A stretch of DNA of 64,000 bases, taken from Halichondria panicea (lineage: Eukaryota > Porifera > Demospongiae > Suberitida > Halichondriidae). The position numbers and the translations under genes were made by a program. The notes beneath the pieces are model-generated. The model was not told the origin of the DNA, ran no database searches, and saw only the letters and a list, made by a program, of their open reading frames with translations. The stretch is from NCBI RefSeq assembly GCF_963675165.1, contig NC_087377.1, forward strand, positions 15,000,198 to 15,064,197, read 5' to 3'. Below, one piece after another: positions 59,321 through 64,000 of the stretch (position 1 is the first letter of the stretch; each line of letters starts with the position of its first letter).

Positions 59321-60010
59321 AACTGAGAAACTGTTGGACACCATAGACACCACGGGCACTACAGAACACCACTGAGAAACTGTAGGACACCATAGACACC
59401 ACGGGCACTACTGAACGCCACTGAGAAACTGTAATACACCATAGACACCACGGGCACTACAGAACGCCACTGAGAAACTGTAATACACCATAGACACCAC
59501 GGGCACTACTGAACGCCACTGAGAAACTGTAATACACCATAGACACCACGGGCACTACAGAACACCACTGAGAAACTGTAGGACACCATAGACACCACGG
59601 GCACTACTGAACGCCACTGAGAAACTGTAATACACCATAGACACCACGGGCACTACAGAACGCCACTGAGAAACTGTAATACACCATAGACACCACGGGC
59701 ACTACTGAACGCCACTGAGAAACTGTAATACACCATAGACACCACGGGCACTACTGAACGCCACTGAGAAACTGTAATACACCATAGACACCACGGGCAC
59801 TACAGAACGCCACTGAGAAACTGTAATACACCATAGACACCACGGGCACTACAGAACACCACTGAGAAACTGAGGACACCATAGACACCACGGGCACTAC
59901 TGAACGCCACTGAGAAACTGTAGGACACCATAGACACTACGGGCACTACTGAACGCCACTGAGAAACTGTAACACACCGTAGATACTATAGTACACCATA
60001 GGGCACTACT
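59321..60010. repeat. 49-bp minisatellite, 13 units
   Basis: CCATAGACAC recurs from 59341 every 49 bp to about 59928 (one unit is a base shorter). Units alternate between GAACACC and GAACGCC endings and between GGACACC and ATACACC starts, showing higher-order duplication. It is far longer than the arrays at 12948 (3) and 50291 (5). Confidence 0.93.
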
Positions 60011-60700
60011 AAAATAATAGTGTTGATAGACACTATTGGACACTACAAAAGACACCATGTTGGACACTATAGATACTAGTTAAAACGCTGACACAGCTTA
60101 TTTCGTGGTTCCTACATCCAGTACTAACCCATATTTTCCTAAAATTAATATTCTCTATAATTTATTATGGTTATGGAGTGCAAGGAAAAGGGATTCTTGT
60201 TGAAGCCTACTTTATAAACTGTCAGATGCCTATTTAGCATTATATCCCGTTGCTATGTTGTTGCCAAGTGCAATATGAAGCATATTGCACTGCTGAAAGT
60301 CATAATTATTGCACTGACCGCAAAGTCATATTGCACTGACCGCAAAACGCCCCTCTGGCAATTAGACAGACAATTAAATTAAAATTAAATTAATACGCAT
60401 GAGACATAACAAGTATCAAAGTATGTCCAGCCATGCAGGAATGAATATTCAGCACTGCTGGAGTTTCTTCTTGCAACCGTGCAGGTTTTAAAATTGTCCA
60501 AGATTTATTTTGTGGAAGATTCTGTGTTCCTAGATCGACCTAGTCCTCGACATCGTGATGCATGTCAATTCTGCTTCACCGTAGCACTAGAAGTGGCTCT
60601 TTTTGCTGGGGGCATGAGCTGTTTTGCAGCAGTGTAGAAGCGAGCTTTCTTGGCTTGGTTATGAGGCCGAGCGTAGACCAGCAGCTAGTATTCACTGAGT

Positions 60701-60784
60701 AGTGGGGTGGGGCTGTTTCTTTGCAGCAGTAAGTGGGGTGGGGCTGTTTTGCAGCACCAGAAGTGGGGTGGGGCTGTTTTGCAG
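60701..60784. repeat. G-rich tandem repeat, about 30-bp unit x3
   Basis: AGTGGGGTGGGGCTGTTT starts at 60701, 60732 and 60762, each followed by a TTGCAG(CA) tail. A weaker relative is at about 60595-60640. Confidence 0.85.
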
Positions 60785-60977
60785 ATTTCAGTTAAAACTC
60801 CAACAATTTTGTATCAAGCCATTTGTCGGTCATGCCAATCTTATACGCTGCAGATACTGGCGTCTAGAAGAGAGAAGAGATGGAGCTGTGTCTAGAGTTG
60901 TCTCTGTCTTTTTTTGTGCTGTTTATATTGTGTTACTAGGACAGTGTTATGTTGCTATGCCCTCGGGATATAAACTA

Positions 60978-61091
60978 GTTATAACACGTGAACTAGGGCT
61001 GCATGGCATATATTGCACTCAGCCCTTGGGGCTGGCGCCCTTGTGCTTCAGTGCAATATATTCCATACATCCCTTGTGCCCGTGTTATAAC
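60978..61091. repeat. 114-bp hairpin
   Basis: Arms of about 46 bp, starting GTTATAACACG and ending CGTGTTATAAC, both containing ATATTGCACT, with mismatches in the middle. It is a foldback element at the right end of the 60240-61095 insertion. Confidence 0.75.
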
Positions 61092-61095
61092 TATA

Positions 61096-61675
61096 ACCTA
61101 CTGTACGTACACGTGTACTAGAATGGCAGTACGAATATTCCAGTATTATAAAGACCTCTCTCATAATTATATACCGTATAATAAATTATGTGTATTACAG
61201 AATATTTGCAAGAGGGCTGTTCTATATTATATGCGAATTTTGCATTTGGTTGTATTTAGGCCCCCATGCACTCTTCTGCCACTCATGATAATAATGTTTT
61301 TATGCTATTTGCTTTCCTCAAGAAACCTTGTATATCCTTTCAATTCGAGTTTGTTGTGGTGAAGGTACAAGGTAGACCCAACCAAATATGATTTGACAAC
61401 CTGGAAGCTAACGTAATACTATTCCTTAGGAAGCCATACTCCCTTAGACTCATGTTGCATAATAAAGTGTACATCTACTGACAGTGTTATGCAACAGAGC
61501 ATGTTAGGAGTTTGTGTAATTGCAACAGTGTTAGGTGTTGCATGCATTGGGGACAATGCCTTGCCAGGAAATGGGTAACTAGCTATAGACATGTCTTAAA
61601 GCCTATACTGTGTGCTTATAGAACTACTATAGTTATAATAATATAGCTTAGGTATAGTTAATCAGTTGCTATATA
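61096..61675 (+). promoter_or_regulatory. Class B upstream region of gene 6
   Basis: Nearly the same as 13970-14546 before gene 2, with a few small deletions. It has GTTGCATAA (61454-61462) and TTATGCAAC (61487-61495). Promoter role inferred. Confidence 0.4.
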
Positions 61676-64000
61676 ATGATGAGCTACAGAATTGCTACTT
61701 TGACCCTGTCAATATTCATAATCACATTTGCTCACAAGAAAGCATTCTGTAATGCCCAAATCACAGGTATAGGACTGAGTTTTTTGTATAATTATAGATC
61801 TATGTATGTATAGTAGTCTTAAATAATAATTGTCCATTGATCCTAGATGTGACCTCATCAAGTGCTGGAAACAAATTCGCCGTTGGTTTTCTTAGAAATT
61901 TTGATCCAGGAGATAATGATTTGTTTTTGTTCATCACAAACCCAGAGTCAAGTACTGTTAGTTTCACAGTCACTCCAATTAATCTTAGTGGTAGTGTTTC
62001 AACATCTTCTACTATTGTAAACATCCCTTCCAGTTTTGAAGTTTTATCTGTCATTGAAAGAAACAAGGGAATCATAGTTGAAGCTGGCGGAAGTGTCAAT
62101 GTGTATGGGATTTCTTCCCATATTTTTAGTGCAGATGCCTATTTAGCATTACCATGTATAAAAATGGCAGTGGATGAGTACGAATATTATGGAATCTCGT
62201 ATGATATCCTTAGTAGTAGCTTTCCTAGTGTGATCTTGTTTGTGGCTTGTGAAAATGAAACTGTTGTCAAATTTGATTCCTTAACAATAACACTCGACAG
62301 TATGGAAACCTATCAGATGGAAAGTGTTAATGATATCACAGGAACAAGAATAACAAGCTCCAAACCTTTGTCTGTGTTTAGTGGATCTGAGTGTGCTAAT
62401 GTTCCTCAAGGTATAGGAGCTTGTGACCACCTGGTTGAACAAGTGCCTCCTACTGTGACATGGGGCTTAAAATTCCTCGTGGCATCTCTCGAGGGTAGAT
62501 ATTCTGGTGAACGTATTCGTGTTCTTAGTGCCCGAGCAACAAGTGTAGCTGTGAACTGTAACACTGACATATTAGTCAGTGAATTCCAGTTACAGAGTGG
62601 AGGGAGCTTCAGAGAATTTGAATTACCTATTAGCAGTTTCTGTAGTATTGAATCCACTTCTCCAGTACTGGTTGCCCAGTATGCATATGGTGGTGAGAGT
62701 GATGGCGTAGGAGACCCATTCATGATGATAATCCCTCCAATTGAGCAGTTTACAAATAACTATTTAGTCGAGAGTTTCACTATTTTCACATCCAACTATG
62801 TCACGATGTATGTTTCTTCTGAGTTTTTTCAAGCTGCACAAATATTGTTAGACAATTCCATTGTTTCTGGGTGGCAGAAAGTTGTTTGTTCAAACGGAGA
62901 AGTTTGTGGCCACATAAGTCGAACAAGTGTGTCTACTGGAGCACATTCTATCAGCCATCAAAACAGCTCAGCTGTTCTAGGTGTTTCAGTGTACGGATTC
63001 GGCTCTTTCAGTTCTTATGGTTACCCTGGAGGCATGAGATTATCTCCCATATACAATGCAACTGTGGTCAAAATTCTATTTGTTTAAATAACATGGGACA
63101 GTTCAACTGTATAGCTGCTTGAATGGATTTGTTGCTTCATTGTCTGAAACAGATGAAATTGTCTGTACCAGTAAGTTGAGTATTTAATTGAAGATATCAT
63201 TCACTTTTTCCTTCTTTTCATTGCAGTCATAACCTGTCCTCCCTCGACTACTCCTTCCAATGGCTCTGTGACATACAGTGCCATTGCTAATCAAAATGAC
63301 ACCTATGCTTTTGATGTGGTAGCTACCTACAACTGTTTCGCTGGGTTTTCTATTGTCGGCGACAATACAAGGAACTGCACTGGAGATGGCAGTAGCACTA
63401 CTGGTGCTTTTGCTGGTATAGCTCCAATCTGTGCAGGTAGGCTTACACAATATTTCAGGACTTGTGTATACAGGCTTCTCTACTACAGCTATAACATGCC
63501 CTCCACTTTCAAACCCAACAAACGGCTCTGTGTCATATTCAAATGTGCCTGGTCAAGGCAACAGCTATGATTTCAATGTCGAGGCTACCTACAGTTGTGA
63601 TATTGGATATTCACTAGTTGATAACAACACAAGGACTTGCACTGGAGATGGAAGTAGCACTACTGGTTCTTTTGATGGAGAATCACCAACTTGTGAAGGT
63701 GAGTCAATGAAAAACACCAAACTGTACTCCATTTTATTTATATACAGTCATTACCTGCCCTCGCCTGAGTGATCCTTCCAACGGCACTGTGACTTACAAT
63801 GTTGAGAGTGGTAATTTTGAGTTTGGAACGCAAGCAATATACAGTTGTGACAATGGATTTTCTCTGGTTGGTAATACGACCAGAACTTGTACTGGAGATG
63901 GCAGTAGCACTACTAGTTCTTTTGATGGAGAAGCACCAACTTGTGAAGGTGAGTATCCAGTTAACATTCTGCAATAAGAATAATGTATGTGTCTTGTGAC
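61676..64000 (+). pseudogene. Gene 6: IgGFc-EGF-CCP, 5' part, frame broken in EGF
   Basis: Start of another family member, cut by the window end. Exons: signal peptide 61676-61766 (MMSYRIATLTLSIFII); IgGFc-EGF 61847-63170; CCPs 63227-63436, 63489-63698, 63748-63948. It is the closest relative of gene 2, with the inverted segment in normal orientation. Two AT dinucleotides are inserted relative to gene 2, at about 63050-63053 and 63109-63112, a net shift of one frame. The IgGFc frame therefore ends at 63085-63087, before the EGF is complete. The IgGFc domain itself and the three CCPs are intact. If the insertions are sequence errors this is a normal gene; as read, it could only give a truncated soluble IgGFc-domain protein. 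Confidence 0.75.

Larger units (their letters stand above)
60240..61095. mobile_element. About 850-bp insertion rich in repeats
   Basis: The paralog at 50815 reads GCACTACCGTACACGTG continuously; here the halves are 850 bp apart. The insert contains a 23-bp palindrome (GTGCAATATG-AAG-CATATTGCAC, 60268-60290), direct repeats of TATTGCACTGACCGCAAA, a G-rich tandem array and a terminal hairpin. TATATCCCG near the left end and CGGGATATA at 60964 are complementary, suggesting nested elements. No gene recognised; the reading frame over 60702-61121 crosses the repeats. Confidence 0.6.
59085..61150 (+). pseudogene. IgGFc relic with large minisatellite and insertion (relic 6)
   Basis: Third copy of the 12713-14010 unit: signal-exon end 59085-59107, IgGFc start about 59190-59290, 13-unit minisatellite, then GGGATTCTTGTTGAAGCC at about 60188. 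It is split again at 60239 by an 850-bp insertion and resumes at 61096 (CGTACACGTGTACTAGAATG). Confidence 0.75.

Noticed and set aside
59321-60010. CRISPR-like array of regularly spaced repeats
   Set aside because: The 49-bp units are directly adjacent with no unique spacers, and the genome is eukaryotic. It is a minisatellite.
60702-61121. 139-codon ORF starting in the G-rich tandem repeat
   Set aside because: It runs through the tandem array and the terminal hairpin of an insertion; no domain, no relatives in the sister loci.
1-64000. tRNA or rRNA genes
   Set aside because: I saw no cloverleaf-type A/B box arrangement or rRNA-like conserved stretch on either strand by eye; this is not as sensitive as a covariance-model search.

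Overview
This is eukaryotic genomic DNA. Genes are split by very short phase-1 introns (mostly about 45-70 bp, GT...AG), the sequence is A+T-rich, and there are no operons or bacterial-type signals. The protein architecture is metazoan: signal peptide, IgGFc-binding-type domain, EGF-like domain, a run of complement control (CCP/Sushi) domains, one transmembrane helix and a very short cytoplasmic tail. Together with the compact introns and many small inverted-repeat transposons, this suggests a sponge (demosponge, Amphimedon-like) or another early-branching animal. The species assignment is inference; the gene architecture is read directly.

Layout. All full-length members lie head-to-tail on the + strand: gene 1 (484-7657, 20 CCP), gene 2 (14547-20095, 12 CCP, broken), gene 3 (21958-28336, two IgGFc-EGF blocks, 5+7 CCP), gene 4 (36125-43015, two IgGFc-EGF blocks, 7+7 CCP), gene 5 (51202-55928, 11 CCP) and gene 6 (61676 to beyond the window, broken in the EGF part). 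Genes 1, 3, 4 and 5 join exactly in frame when I splice them on paper (1917, 1798, 1937 and 1289 residues, or 3 more each if the alternative last CCP donor is used). Between them lie a decayed IgGFc pseudogene, a relic made of one CCP exon plus a transmembrane exon, and a second decayed IgGFc relic whose middle holds a 49-bp minisatellite. This spacer block recurs after genes 1, 4 and 5; after gene 3 it is rearranged by an inverted duplication.

How the locus evolves. Every CCP exon is a symmetric 1-1 cassette that carries its own recognisable flanking introns. About a dozen cassette types (called a to l here) recur in a preferred order. Members differ by cassette duplication, deletion and crossovers inside exons that made chimeric domains. 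Genes 3 and 4 are fusions of two neighbouring genes: a decayed signal-peptide exon sits in the intron at the fusion point. There are two upstream-region classes: A (genes 1, 3, 4) and B (genes 2, 5, 6).

Mobile DNA. Paralogous empty sites in the same window allow clean calls: a 275-bp PIF/Harbinger-type MITE with TTA target duplication (8306-8580), a 1591-bp element carrying RecQ-like helicase remains and a Cys-rich reading frame (31316-32906), a 547-bp element (33029-33575), a 1567-bp element with about 32-bp inverted ends (43234-44800), and several hairpin insertions.

The genes probably make a family of cell-surface adhesion or recognition proteins. The structure (intact members, pseudogene donors, cassette shuffling) is what one expects of a diversifying immune or allorecognition receptor cluster, but function cannot be read from sequence.
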